Under the pieces are notes generated by a model. It saw only the letters and a program-made list of their open reading frames with translations. It was not told where the DNA came from and made no database searches. Source: Rhexocercosporidium sp. MPI-PUGE-AT-0058 (Eukaryota; Ascomycota; Leotiomycetes; Helotiales). Taken from it: a stretch of DNA of 64,000 bases. Positions 34,701-45,888 of this stretch are shown one piece after another. The DNA is taken from the NCBI GenBank assembly GCA_020746875.1, contig JAGTJL010000008.1, forward strand, positions 1,364,001 to 1,428,000, read 5' to 3'. Numbering within the stretch: position 1 is the first letter of the stretch; every line of letters begins with the position of its first letter. Position numbers and translations under genes: made by a program.

Positions 34701-35888
34701 GCAGGGACAAGTGCACCAGAGCCCGAGATTCCTTATACGGAAGGCGTTCGAAGCGGCAAACGTCAAAGACGTTACTCCAGTGGTGGGCTACGTCGCAAAC
34801 CATCGGAAGTAGCTGATGATCGTGGTAACCTCAAGTACTTTGAAGAAGCGGACGACGCCGGATACAAAGGTGATGTTGAGGAGGAGGAGGTCTTCCCGAT
34901 GGATGCTGAGCCTCTCAAAAGACCTCTGCTGCCGGCTAAGCCCAAGGCTGATACACAAGTCATATCCGCAGCTGCGTCGGAAGATGCAGCCACACCACAG
35001 CCCGTGGAGATGACAGGATCCGGCTCTAGGAACATACTGCCAGCTGCTTCGGAAGAGTCATCGAAGTTTCTCAACATGCCTCGTCCAGTAAATCCAAAAG
35101 AGGCACGGGCTCAGCCTGGATCTCGCGTGGAGTATTTCTTGCTTCTCGAGGATTTGACCGCCGGGATGAAGCGACCCTGCATCATGGATCTCAAGATGGG
35201 AACTCGTCAATACGGCGTTGAGGCCAATGCCAAGAAACAGATATCTCAGCGTCGTAAATGCGAGGCAACAACATCCAAAGAGCTTGGTGTGAGAGTTTGC
35301 GGGCTACAGGTGTGGGACGTGAAGAGCCAGAGTTACATCTTCCAAGATAAGTACTTTGGCCGGGATCTGAAAGTTGGCCGGGAGTTCCAGAATGCTCTCA
35401 AAAGATTCTTGTATGATGGCATCGACTATTCCAGCGTCTTGCGACACATTCCAACTATCCTAGTCAAGCTATCGAAACTGGAAGTCATCATTCGAGGCCT
35501 TGCGGGATATCGATTCTATGCTGCTAGTCTACTCATGTTTTACGACGGCAACACCGAGGAGGTAGACGAGAGTGACAATGCGGCGACCGAAAATGGTATG
35601 CGTAACAAGAAGGACATTGATTTCAAGATCGCAGACTTCGCGAATTGTGTCACCCTCGAGGACTCCCGCTTTCAGGATCGACCCTGTCCGCCTATGCACC
35701 CGGATTCGCCTGATAATGGATTTTTGCGAGGACTGAAGAGTTTGAGGAGGTACTTCTTGGCGATTCAGGCGGAGATACGTGCCGAGATGGGAATATCGTC
35801 GGATGTTCAGGATGGAATGAATGGAGAGAATGGAGAGAATGGACTCGACCACACGATTGAAGACGATGCTGGTAATATCAGCTACTGA
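31775..35888 (+). CDS. KCS1: inositol hexakisphosphate kinase, Kcs1 type
   Basis: Two exons, 31775-33792 and 33923-35888, with a 130-nt intron ([14 protein letters not shown]); 1327 aa. The catalytic IPK domain is split: its start ([17 protein letters not shown], ..FLPRYIGVLN) flanks the intron, and after a long disordered insert it resumes near residue 1070. The family signature PxxxDxKxG is [14 protein letters not shown] (about residues 1091-1104), the SLL motif is ASLLMFYDG (about 1206) and the ATP/metal-binding end motif is KIADFANCV (about 1240). The long Ser/Pro-rich N-terminal region is usual for fungal Kcs1. The enzyme makes 5-PP-IP5 (IP7) from IP6, a pyrophosphate signal for phosphate homeostasis and growth. 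The ATG at 31775 is the first in frame; the sequence before it starts only at a TTG. Confidence 0.93.
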
Positions 35889-36516
35889 GGGGCTAGGATG
35901 AGGGTACGGGGGAAGTGGGAATGGTTTCTGACCATCATTGCGTTTTCTGCTTGTCATCTATGTTTCAACCGGCGCTGGAGTAGGGTCGGTCTGCGCATAC
36001 CCTTGCATAATGGCATAAGGCGTTGTGAGCTTTGGAGTCTGCCTTCTAGATACCTTTAAACTTTTGCTCCCAAGAGCTCCGTGTGGATTTTCAATGATTA
36101 TTCACGGTTTTTGCATTGCAACTTAGAGTATGCCAATGATCTGTAATAGCTCCTCACCAACCTACCCAGGTGGTACCTTGTGTCCTCCAGGCCATTGAGG
36201 TTCTTAGGGCACAATTGACGGTCTGTGAGTGGATGGCAATCCTCAGTTTCTCTCATCACTCTGTTAAGAGGACACTGATACCCTTTAGGAATTAACTAAA
36301 AGACAGACGCAAGTAAGATTTCTATTACCTATGTCAGCCTAGGCCGGATTTCCTGTAGAGGTCACGTGTTAGCGGGTACTGAATCAACGCGAAAATGACG
36401 CGATGAAATAAGCTAAACATCAACCACATTGGATTCCCACATCGCAACGGCAACAACCAATATCTGTGTTTGTTTTGGTGCGTTGCTTCCAATTGCTCTT
36501 CATTTGGCTCCTAAAA
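35889..36516. promoter_or_regulatory. EME1 upstream region with MCB-like boxes
   Basis: 628 bp between the KCS1 stop and the EME1 ATG. Near its end are CACGTG (36363-36368), AACGCGAAAA (36386-36395) and TGACGCG (36396-36402), about 115-155 bp before the ATG. ACGCG-core boxes are binding sites of MBF, the G1/S regulator, in yeasts; use here is inferred. Confidence 0.5.
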
Positions 36517-38486
36517 ATGCCGACTCCTGTCGTTATTAATCTACTTTCATCATCTCCTGCGCCACATCCGACGCGACTCGTTCCCTCGAAACCTGCCCCA
36601 ACTTCCAATCTCCCGAAAACAGCAGCCGATGCATGGTATGCCGTATCCTCCGATGAAGAATCGCTTCCACCATTGAAACTAGTATCAAAGAATCCTATAT
36701 CGACCACTGCGACCACAAAGCCTGTAACCTCCGCCATAGTGGTAAAACAGCCATCCTCAAAACCCGCCTCAGCTCCCGTAAAAGGCCAAAATGACTTTTG
36801 CTTCCTCTCGGACGATTTCGATAGTACCGTGCACTTGGACGAAAGTATTACGCAGCTTGACGATGATCCATTTGCCTCCGATCCTCCACTCCCTCCTGCC
36901 AAAAAGCGACGAGTCTCTGGCTCACCAAAACCTGCAAGACGGACTTCCGAGGCGTTCAAGAGGACGAAAACCACCGATTCAGCGATTTTTGATGAGATCA
37001 CCTTCACAAGCTCTCCGGATCATATTGCTGAGGCGACTTTAAGACGAAGGGAGAAATACAAGCAACGCCGAAAAGACGATTTGGAAGAAGTTACTCTAGG
37101 TGACAAGCAGGATGCCACGAAACCGCGTAATTTCCAGGGGACAGGATGGTCATTTAGTGGCCTCGAAGAACCCGAAGAATCAGATGAAGACCTTCCCGAC
37201 CTTGCTTCACTCACCAACGTGAAAGTAAAGCCAACATCTAAAACCTCGGACTCCCAGAAGGTGCTAGACAAATACGACGCGGACAAGGCGAAACAGAAGT
37301 CTGCGAGGGAGAAGCTCGACAAGGCAAAGGACAAAACCGAGAAGGCGAAGGAAAAGGCGGCTGCGAAGGAAGCGGAGAAGGAGGACAAACGTCTTGAGAA
37401 AGAAAAGAGGGCATATGAGAAGAAATTGGCCACCGAGCTAGCTAAAGTCAATACCCTGAAAACGGACAAGAAAGTCTCAACACCAGAAATGATTGTCGAC
37501 TTACCCTCTTCGCTCAACTCTATACTTTTGGAGCAGACCTACAAGATGCTGCGTCAACATGAGGTTGAGTATACCAACTGGGAGAGCGAACTGCCTGTCG
37601 TGAAGTGGAGGAGGAAGGTAGAGGCGAAGTACAACGAGGAAGCTGACTATTGGGAACCTACTAAACCTCACATAACGAAGGAGAAGCACATCATGTGTGT
37701 CATCACTGCTCAGGCTCTAGTCGACCTCATTACGGGCGCAGAAGGTCAAGATCTAGTTGCTCACACTCTGAAACTAAAAGCCAAATTCGAACCTTGTGAG
37801 GTAATCTACCTGGTCGAGGGGTTCGTGGCCTGGATGAGGAAAAATAAGACCCTGCTGAACAGGCAGTATACTGCAGCAGTGCGAAGCCATGCCGCCAATT
37901 CCAATGAAGCCCCCACCACAAGCCAGAGAAAAAAAAAGGAGCCAGATTATGTGAACGAAGAGCTGATCGAGGACGCACTGTTGAGATTGCAAATCCATCA
38001 TAACACCTTTATCCATCATACCAATGCCATGGTTGAAACCGCCGAATGGATTTTGAACTTCACGCAGCACATTTCGTCGATACCATACAAGTAAGCTTCT
38101 ATCCTGAGCCCATCTCTTCATGTCTGGATCATTTGTAGTGCGAACTAATATTGCTCTCCAGAACACAGAAGGCGTTTCTTGACACTGGTTTCTGTATGGA
38201 CACCGGACAAGTCAAAACAGGTGACGACGCATCTAACACTTATATCCGGATGCTCCAAGAGGTATTCCGCGTCACGGCGCCTATCGCATACGGAATCGTG
38301 GCCGAACATCCCACTCTACGAGGGTTGGTGAAAGCTCTAAAAGAACAAGGTCCGCTGGCATTAGAGGACTGTAGAAAGTCGACTAATAAGGATGGAGCTT
38401 TCTCTGATAAGCGGATTGGTCCTGCTATTAGCAAGAAGATCCACAAGGTGTTTATGGAGAGCGATCCTGGTGTTTGGATCGTGTAG
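36517..38486 (+). CDS. EME1: EME1/Mms4, non-catalytic partner of the Mus81 structure-specific endonuclease
   Basis: Two exons, 36517-38090 and 38162-38486, with a 71-nt intron; 632 aa. The N-terminal half is disordered, begins VINLLSSSPAP (a SUMO-interaction-like hydrophobic patch) and has a very basic/acidic helix near 250-310 (KDKTEKAKEKAAAKEAEKE). The C-terminal half resembles the ERCC4-like fold of Eme1: ALVDLITGAEGQDL, CEVIYLVEGFVAWMRK, EDALLRLQIHHNTFIHHT and, after the intron, FCMDTGQVKTGDDASNTYIRMLQEVFRVT, then a helix-hairpin-helix end with KRIGPAISKKIHKVFM. The XPF nuclease ERKxxD signature is absent, as expected for the inactive subunit. With Mus81 it cleaves replication forks and recombination intermediates in the nucleus. 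Confidence 0.9.
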
Positions 38487-39098
38487 AGTTTCGTGCTAAG
38501 TACTAAGAGTGTTGGTGGGTTTGGGATTATGATTTTCCATTAAGGTGTTCTGACTGGACTCTTGTGTCTTAACAGAATCCAGTCTTACCGGGCTGGGGAG
38601 GACCTCTAAGACGGCGGTTCTCGGGGGGTTGGCGCGTGGTTTGGGCAAGCGATTAAATTGGGTCTGGGAATTTTGATGACTGCTCTGTTAACGACACAAC
38701 TTAGCTAAATGGCTATCGTAAAGCTGAAATACTGCCTTTCATCCCTCCTCAGACTAGGGAGCCCTAGTTTTGTTGCCTTTTTTGAAGAGCAAAGACTGGC
38801 GTATCTCCAAAACAGCTCAAAAACAAGGTCGACTGTTGTCATGCCCCTTTTCTTCTCGCTTAATCACACAGAGGCAGTGTTGGGGTTCACGCAATACCGA
38901 CCGCACTGCATTCCAAATAATTATATTACTAGTATTGAAATACTACTCGGATGATATTTTGTAATATTGTAGACCTCGGAAACACCTTCAAACATCCAAC
39001 GACTTTCCAGCCTCTCCAATTACAAGAAAAACAAGACAAACCTCAAACCCTTCGCATCAGACTTCTCGCCTACACTCAAGAAGCAAGTCTACATCGAA
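38487..39098. other. intergenic region between convergent EME1 and chitin-binding gene
   Basis: 612 bp holding the 3' flanks of both genes. No gene or structured terminator recognised. Confidence 0.5.
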
Positions 39099-39598
39099 TC
39101 ACGGATCACAAAACAACGACCCAGAACCACACCATCCCCATTTTGAGCAACAAAGACCAGGTCCGCAAGGCCCACCAGTCGTTCCGCAATTCGTCGGCGT
39201 CGAAGTCGGCGGTTTAGAAGTAGAAGTTGGAGTTGGTGTCGGAGTCGGGGTTGTCGCAGGGCAATATTCAGCACCGGTGCCACAGTATCCGTATTTTGAG
39301 CAGCAAAGGCCAGGAGCACATGTACCACCTACGCCTCCTACGCAGGAACCGAGCTGGCCTAGAATGATGTTAGTTTTGAAGGCTTTCTAGTGGGAAGGAT
39401 GTTCAGGTGATTACAGTAGTCAGGACCGACACCGCAGTAGCCCCAGACTGAACAGCAGAGGCCTGGGGCGCAAATTCCTCCTACGCAGGCGCCGAGTTGA
39501 CGGCCAGCTAGTTCGGGCGTGGAGAGCAGAGGGGAGGAAAAGCTTCCGGGGAAGAGGGAAGCTGATGCTAGGAGAGCTACAAGGCTGAGGACCTGCAT
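39099..39598 (-). CDS. small secreted protein with three hevein-type (CBM18) chitin-binding domains
   Basis: Two exons, 39598-39415 and 39358-39099, with a 56-nt intron; 147 aa. Residues 1-20 form a signal peptide (LSLVALLASASLF). Three Cys-rich units follow: about 38-62 (CAPGLCCSVWGYCG), 66-90 (CAPGLCCSKYGYCG) and 115-145 (CGPGLCCSKWGWCG). Each has the CC-S-x-W/Y-G-x-CG core with the aromatic residues that bind GlcNAc. A Thr/Pro/Ser-rich linker (TPTPTPTPTSTS) precedes the last. No catalytic domain is present. Proteins of this kind bind chitin and can shield hyphae from chitinases or hide chitin fragments from host receptors; an effector role is possible but not shown by sequence. Confidence 0.85.
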
Positions 39599-40712
39599 GT
39601 TGATGGTAATTTGCAGGGGAAAGGCTGTGAGACCAAAGGTGATATTTGCTTGCAGGATTCAATGGACTCGAAACCCGAAAAGTAAATGACGATATCCGAA
39701 CTGTAAGGAAGAGCCCACTGCATTTTTATACTTAGCTTCCAAGGCTCTTGCTGTGCTGTTCATCGAATACGAGGTCTGATCTCCTGTCTTCCTTGACACA
39801 AGTGGTTCCGTGACGGGAAACTCATGCCACATTGACACATTGTCTGGAAATGGTACCACGTATGAGGGGAACCTTGACGATCAGTGCCTGCAGAAGAACG
39901 CCGCTGAGCACGATTATCTACCCTCTTGCATGCCCTCCCGATGCAACCGCACCGATTCAGCCATACGGATACATGCGGATTGGTGAGTTTCCTGGTTTTT
40001 TGGAGATGAGGAACCAGCCAGACTTATAAGGGGGAAGGACTTGAGGGGGGATCGCTGACATGGTAGTTTACCTTTCCCATGTAAAAGGATAGCTCCATGA
40101 TCAGCAGGTTCGGAATATGGGGAGGTTTCTGAATGGCATGTTGAGGGTGTGAAGATGTTCAGGGTAGGGATTCGCTGGGATGAGGATTAAGTAATCATAC
40201 AGCAGGCTATAACTATGCATGACATCCGTAAGCGGCATGATAGGGCTTCCGTGTCGACCCTAGCAGATAGAAACTACTTCGATGTACAAGTCGCGTGGAC
40301 GTCATGAGAAGTGTTCGAATATGAGACCGATGTTCTTGATGAGAAATTCGTTTCAAATGGCTGTCTCGTTGGCGCTTACCAGAAACGACAAATGATCCTT
40401 TCCACACCATATCGAGATGAATTGAAGCTATGCTTGTGCTTGGGGTTTTTACTATGAATTGTCTATTGAACATGACTTGTCGAGATTCAAGTGGGTAGTC
40501 GCTACCACTAAATACGAGGGAAAGAGAGGTTGCTGAGTCATGATTCTTGTAACTGTTTCGGGAATAACTCGAAGACGGAAGCTGGGAGTATCTACCCCAC
40601 ATTCTCATTAACATCGTATCCATGGGTGCGGACATCACGCATTTGGCTCTAATCAAGTCCTTGTTACGCCATTAAATGATCAGCCGTAGAAATACCATTG
40701 GTCGTACTCCTC
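39599..40712. promoter_or_regulatory. divergent intergenic region, chitin-binding gene / Zn2Cys6 regulator
   Basis: 1.1 kb between divergent starts. No gene recognised; no clear operator seen. Confidence 0.45.
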
Positions 40713-42941
40713 ATGGACGCACGTGGTTTCTCTGCGAATAATCACCAACTCACGCCCTCCTCCCCCACATCAGAGCCACGAAGGAAGACCAAGAAACTAA
40801 GGCGGACCACTCGAGCATGCGGTTTGATTTCCATTCTTATGAGCTATCTTGAATACATTGCTGATATCAAGATAGATTTCTGTAACCGCCGTTCTATTCG
40901 CTGCAAGGGATCTGAAGAAAATGTCTCCCGCTGTCAGAATTGTGTAGACTTCGATGTCCCTTGCACATATGACCGCCCGACGAAGAAGCGCGGCAAGAAA
41001 ATCTCTGACGAGGAACGAAAAGCATCACAAGTACAATCTATACAGAGCGATGCTAGTCCGAATTTACTCTTGCCTCTAAGGCATGAGAATTTACCTATTC
41101 AGAATCCAGCATCTCAATCGCTTGAGAATGAAAACCTGGATCCGCGCCAACGTGTGAAAGCAGACGAGCTGGTGGGCTTTTCACTAGGGACAGATGTCAG
41201 AGAATTGGTTCTCACGAATCGAGATAAGATAGCAAATCTGGTCAACGTCTATTTCGAGGTTGTTTACCCAATCTTCCCGCTATTCCATAGAGGGACACTC
41301 TTGCGCAAAATCGCCGAGAGGAGCTACCTCAAAGACCGAGGACTATTTGCCGCCGTAATGTCAATCTGCGCATTAGCAAGTGCGAGAGCAAGAGATGGGG
41401 CTTTACCACCAGGAAGATGGGATCCTGCCTATTTCGTCCAGCCAGCGGCAGAAATATTTTGTGCGGCTGCAAAGGATGTCATGCCACCAGATCTAGCTTC
41501 CTTACGAGGCCTGGGCTACATGAGAGCTTGTGCTTTGTTAGCATTGTTTGGTGTTCAACTCGGCAAGGTCGAGATCATGCATCAATATCTTGGACTTTAT
41601 CATGCTTTGGTGGCGCTCGATGGTCTTCATGACGAGAAAAACTGGCCAGATGGCATTGGTCGGATTGAGCTGGAAGAGAGAAGAAGACTGGTAAATGAAC
41701 ATTAACAGTTGGACACTATGAAGGCTGAGATATCTCTAGTTTTGGTCGTTATACACGTTGGAAGTTTACTACTCTATTGTTTGGGGTGGTGTCATTCGAT
41801 GCAGAGAGTCCCAATCCCGAGTCGCCTTTCCGAGTGAGGTCGACGACGAATTTCTTCTCGAGGGAAATGTTTTAAGCCGGCCAGGGGAGCCAAATCTAAG
41901 CAGAATCTCAGATCCAGTGAGGAATCCATCATGTTGGTTGCATGGATGGAACTTCACGACCGAAATGTACAGAATTCTCGAGCATGCGATGGATGACTTC
42001 CACAGGAGGCGAGAACAAACAGTCGGGCCGTTCTCGCCATCAGATCTATTCCCTCGCGATGCGCCGCCTCAATCTGTCGTGCTTGGGAAGGTCATGCTCA
42101 TGCACGCAGAGCTCCCTTCGAGGTTCAAAGAATCAAGAAATGCGGTCGGTGAGATGTCCGAAGATATCTTCGGGTTTCAGGCAGCTAACATCACTGCCAC
42201 AATACAAGTAAGTTATCTTTGATCTTAGTAGGTCCACAGGATGAAAATTAGCTTACATAACAGCAGCTTGTGAGGATGGTCCTGTTCACTGCAGAAGAAT
42301 CAACTGTTAGCCAGAAATGCACCATCGCAAACGAGCTCCTCGACGGCTTTTCAAAAGTTCCCGTCTCGTTCCTGAGAGCCATCTCATCTCCGCTGCTGTA
42401 TCATCTAGCAGGTATAGGCTCCATTCTCGGCTCCGTCATGGTTGAGAGCCCGCTCTCAGAGGCAGATTATCGCCAAGTCAGGAGTTCTCTCCTTGGAATT
42501 GCCGAATTGCTTGAGAGATTAGAGAATACGATATCCCAGAACGTTGGGGCTAATGCTCGTCTGCGCAACCTCATAACTCGCATCGACAAGTTTATGATGT
42601 CTCAGCGACAGGAAGGGGCAATCACTTATTCGCCAACTGTGCCAGACAGTCCGCCTCCAGATCTGGGCATACAACATCAAAACCTCTCGATAGGCGCTAA
42701 TGATGCGATGGGTCATTCGAATATGACTTCTTCAGCACCGGCGCAGTGGAACGGCAGTCAGCATGCAGAGTCTCGTAGCATGGTGCCACTGGATGACACC
42801 CACGGGTCGTTCTCGGATTTCAGACCCAGCAACGACCAGTTCCAATTTCAGATACCCCCTGATTTGCTCGAGGATTGGCCGTGGTCATTTGATGTGACTC
42901 AAGGATTCGGAGGATTTGGTAACGAGTTGTACAGAATTTAG
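40713..42941 (+). CDS. Zn2Cys6 fungal transcription factor
   Basis: Four exons: 40713-40821, 40876-41690, 41740-42207 and 42264-42941; introns of 54, 49 and 56 nt; 689 aa. The first intron interrupts the DNA-binding domain. Its removal restores CDFCNRRSIRCKG...CQNC...C, that is C-x2-C-x6-C-x9-C-x2-C-x6-C, the binuclear zinc cluster. Left unspliced the frame stays open but the cluster is broken. A basic linker (RPTKKRGKK) follows. The central part (from about residue 160) matches the fungal-specific transcription factor domain (YFEVVYPIFPLFHRGTLL; ERRRLFWSLYTLEVYYSIVWGGVIRCRE across the second intron). The acceptor of intron 3 could be 42263 or 42266, one Gln difference. It converges on the MFS sugar transporter, 193 bp stop to stop, and may regulate the transporter and kinase beside it (inference). 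Confidence 0.9.
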
Positions 42942-43134
42942 TTATTTTTATCACATATACAACAGTATGTTGAACCTCACGAGATAATTTTGTGATGCTA
43001 AATCATTAAAGTGACCATCTGCATTCAAGCTAGTCCATTACATTTACAACTTTCTAGTCTCTGGTGAAGTTAACCCCCTAACCGACCATCAAACCAGCGT
43101 CAGTTCGCTATCCATTGCCGCAGCGTTGTTCCCT

Positions 43135-44912
43135 TCACATCTTCTCCACATGATTCGACAAATCATCATCACTGGGTCTACTCATATTATCCAAATCCTT
43201 CTCTATCGCATTCTGGTTCGCAACACTCAATCGTCTCTGGCCAAGAACATCACCATTTCCAGCATCTCTATACGCCTTCTCCATAGCGCTGTGCAACGGA
43301 CTTCGAGTACTGAACATAGCATCAATAGATTCCAGGGAGCGGTCTGACGTCTCAGGATAGAAAAAGAAGACGATGGGCATCCAGATGAGATTCAGGCCCG
43401 CGAAGAGGAAGTACGTTCTCGACTCGAGGTGTTGGAACATAATGGGGTTGACTAGCACAGTCCAACCGACACCGATAGCCCAACCGGTGACCCCGAAACC
43501 GTTTCCTTGGGCTCGCATTGCTGAAGGGAAAATCTCGGTTGGGATGAGGAAGGCGACTGTGCCCCATGTTGCGGCGTAGATCAGGTTGAAGAGGAAGAGC
43601 ATGGCGACGGTAGCTGGTGCGACTCGTAACGTGATGGATGGGTTGTGTCGGGCACCTTCGTAGAGTGAGGCGGCGACGAGGTTTACTATGAAAAGACCGA
43701 AAGCGCCCCAGATTAAGCAGCGACGGCGGCCGAGACGATCGACAATCTGTGCAGAGATAATGGTACCGACTATACCGATAGTGTTCAATCCACCGGCGAG
43801 ACCTCCTTGTTTAATATCTCCGTAACCAGCTACAGTTTATTAGCGATATTTTGAATTCTTGCATGCATGAATGTTGGTTTACCTTGAGTCAACAGTACTG
43901 GGGAGTATGCTGTTACTGCTGTGATACCCGTCCAAGACGCCATAATCTGCAGCCAAATACAGAGCCATGCACGACGGCCCAAATGCGGAGCAGAATCGGC
44001 ACGACCTGCGATGATTTTGGCAAACTCGACAGGAGATGCGGCCTTGGACGCTTCAGCAATAACACATATTTCCTTGAATTCCTGCTCGACTTCAGGGCCA
44101 TCGTTGCCTCGAACGTGAACGAGAACTTCCTTCGCATCCTCGTAACGGCCGACCGAAGCAAGATAACGTGGAGAATCTGGAAGTAGCTTAATACCAGCTA
44201 GAAGTATCAGAGCGGGGATACATTGGAAGGCGAGGAGCAATCGCCATCTGATCTCAGAATTGCCGTTGTCAATGAAGGAGAGTCCGAAGTTGAGCCAGTA
44301 TGCAACGGAAATGCCAAGGTAATTGGCGATGAAGACGTATCCCAAGAACGCTCCACGGTGTCCTGCACTTGACACTTCAGCGATGTAGACGGGTGTGATA
44401 GATGTGAGAGCTCCCGTTCCAAGACCAGTGACAACACGAGCTACTAAGATGAATGAGATAGTCTGGGTTGCAGCTTGCAGTGCTCCTCCAACTAAGGCGA
44501 AGATGGCGGAGAGGAAAAGGCCGTTGATTCGACCTACACGATCGGCAATCCAACCTCTATGTCCTTGTTAGCGATGTGGTTCTCAGTATGAACTTCAGCG
44601 AGCCTACCCTACGAATGCACCAACAATTGCTCCAAGATAGTAAATAGACACGATTCCTCCTTGCTTGGTAGTCTGAGTGACACCATCAGCAATGTTTCCA
44701 GTTCCAATGTCAACAACGCCCCAGTAGTCTGGAGAGGCATTAACTCCTCCCATCTAGAACTTCGTCAGCGTTATTTGAAGAGGTGGGGTGATAGAAGAAC
44801 CTACGACACCTTGGTCATAACCCTCGAAGAAGATAGCGATGAGCGAAAAGGATTGGATCAGAATAGCAAGCCATTTCGGGGAGAGCTGTTTCCAGAAGTT
44901 GCCGATAGCCAT
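43135..44912 (-). CDS. MFS sugar porter-family transporter
   Basis: Four exons: 44912-44805, 44753-44608, 44556-43883 and 43829-43135; introns of 51, 51 and 53 nt; 540 aa, normal for fungal sugar porters. Diagnostic motifs: FFEGYDQGV|MGG in helix 1 (joined across intron 1), GGWIADRVGR after helix 2 (joined across intron 2), PDSPRYL before the central loop, and DRLGRR in the second half. PTEIFPSAMRAQGNG and a cytosolic tail with PETSDRSLE follow. Twelve membrane segments are expected, and it should import a monosaccharide-like substrate at the plasma membrane by proton symport. Substrate cannot be read; the divergent levoglucosan-kinase-like gene suggests an anhydrosugar (inference). Confidence 0.9.
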
Positions 44913-45888
44913 TGTGATTTTGCGGATATTGTATGTTGGAAAGGTTGGTGATTTTGGTGTTGTCGTGTGAGGGATACAAGTCTGAACTTGTGTTTTCGAG
45001 TCAAAATCTCTGGACACAGCGAGAAAGTGACGACTAAAGCAGTGTCAAAGTGATGCCGATGATGGAAATCGTCGGGATATTTGAACTATATGTAGTTCTC
45101 AACCCAAGAATGGTAGAACAGAAGCCGATCACCCGGGATGTCAAAATGTGTGAAAAAGCAAAGTATTTCAAAACAAATAGGTCTAGATGCATCTCAAACG
45201 GGCTTCTGATACATGGATATGGCGGCCCCAGACCCCAGACTATTTTGAATGACAAGTAGGCGCGTTCGTGGCGTCAATGAGATCAGGCCCATCAACAATA
45301 AGTCCGAACCGTTTAACCGGCTTGGAGCGGATGGAGCACTTTCTTCGCTGTTGGATTTGACTCGGGAATAAAGTTGAAGCTTTTAGACCGTGAGAATTTC
45401 TCGCTTAGAAGCTCTTATCCCCTTTCGAGCACTTAAGCGTTTAAGCGAGCAGGCTTTCAAACGAACAAACTATTCCCCATCTTGGTTTACAGTCTCTGTA
45501 TTTGTAAAAATATGGAACTTGATTGGTTGTGAAGAGAACAATGCCTCGGTTCTGGCTGCCCCTTCGGATTCGATTCTGCTTCTTGCTCCTCAAGAAAGTG
45601 GACTGGTAAAAGGCCATCAAACTGTCAAGTGTGCCGCGTCCCATCCAGAACAGAGAGAATCTCGGCTCGTCTTTTGACTACGGGGAAATGGAGAGCTTGA
45701 GAAAGCGAGTTTCCCAGTTCCATAGACCATTCTCGGCTCCATCCTTAAAGTTCTTTGTTTCGACATATATCAGAGACGGGTAGCCTCAACCAACTTCTTT
45801 ATATCTGGCTTCCATCACTGCTCGCGTTGTTCTTCACGCCACTTGCCACAGGATTATTTACCATACTTTAGTCCTGTATACTTCCACC
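44913..45888. promoter_or_regulatory. divergent promoter region, sugar transporter / levoglucosan kinase
   Basis: 976 bp between the two start codons. At 45304-45330 is a cluster of CGG half-sites: CCG (45304), CCG-N6-CGG (45309-45320) and CGG (45328). Paired CGG triplets are the usual target of Zn2Cys6 dimers. The kinase ATG has a strong context (CACCATGG). Confidence 0.45.
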
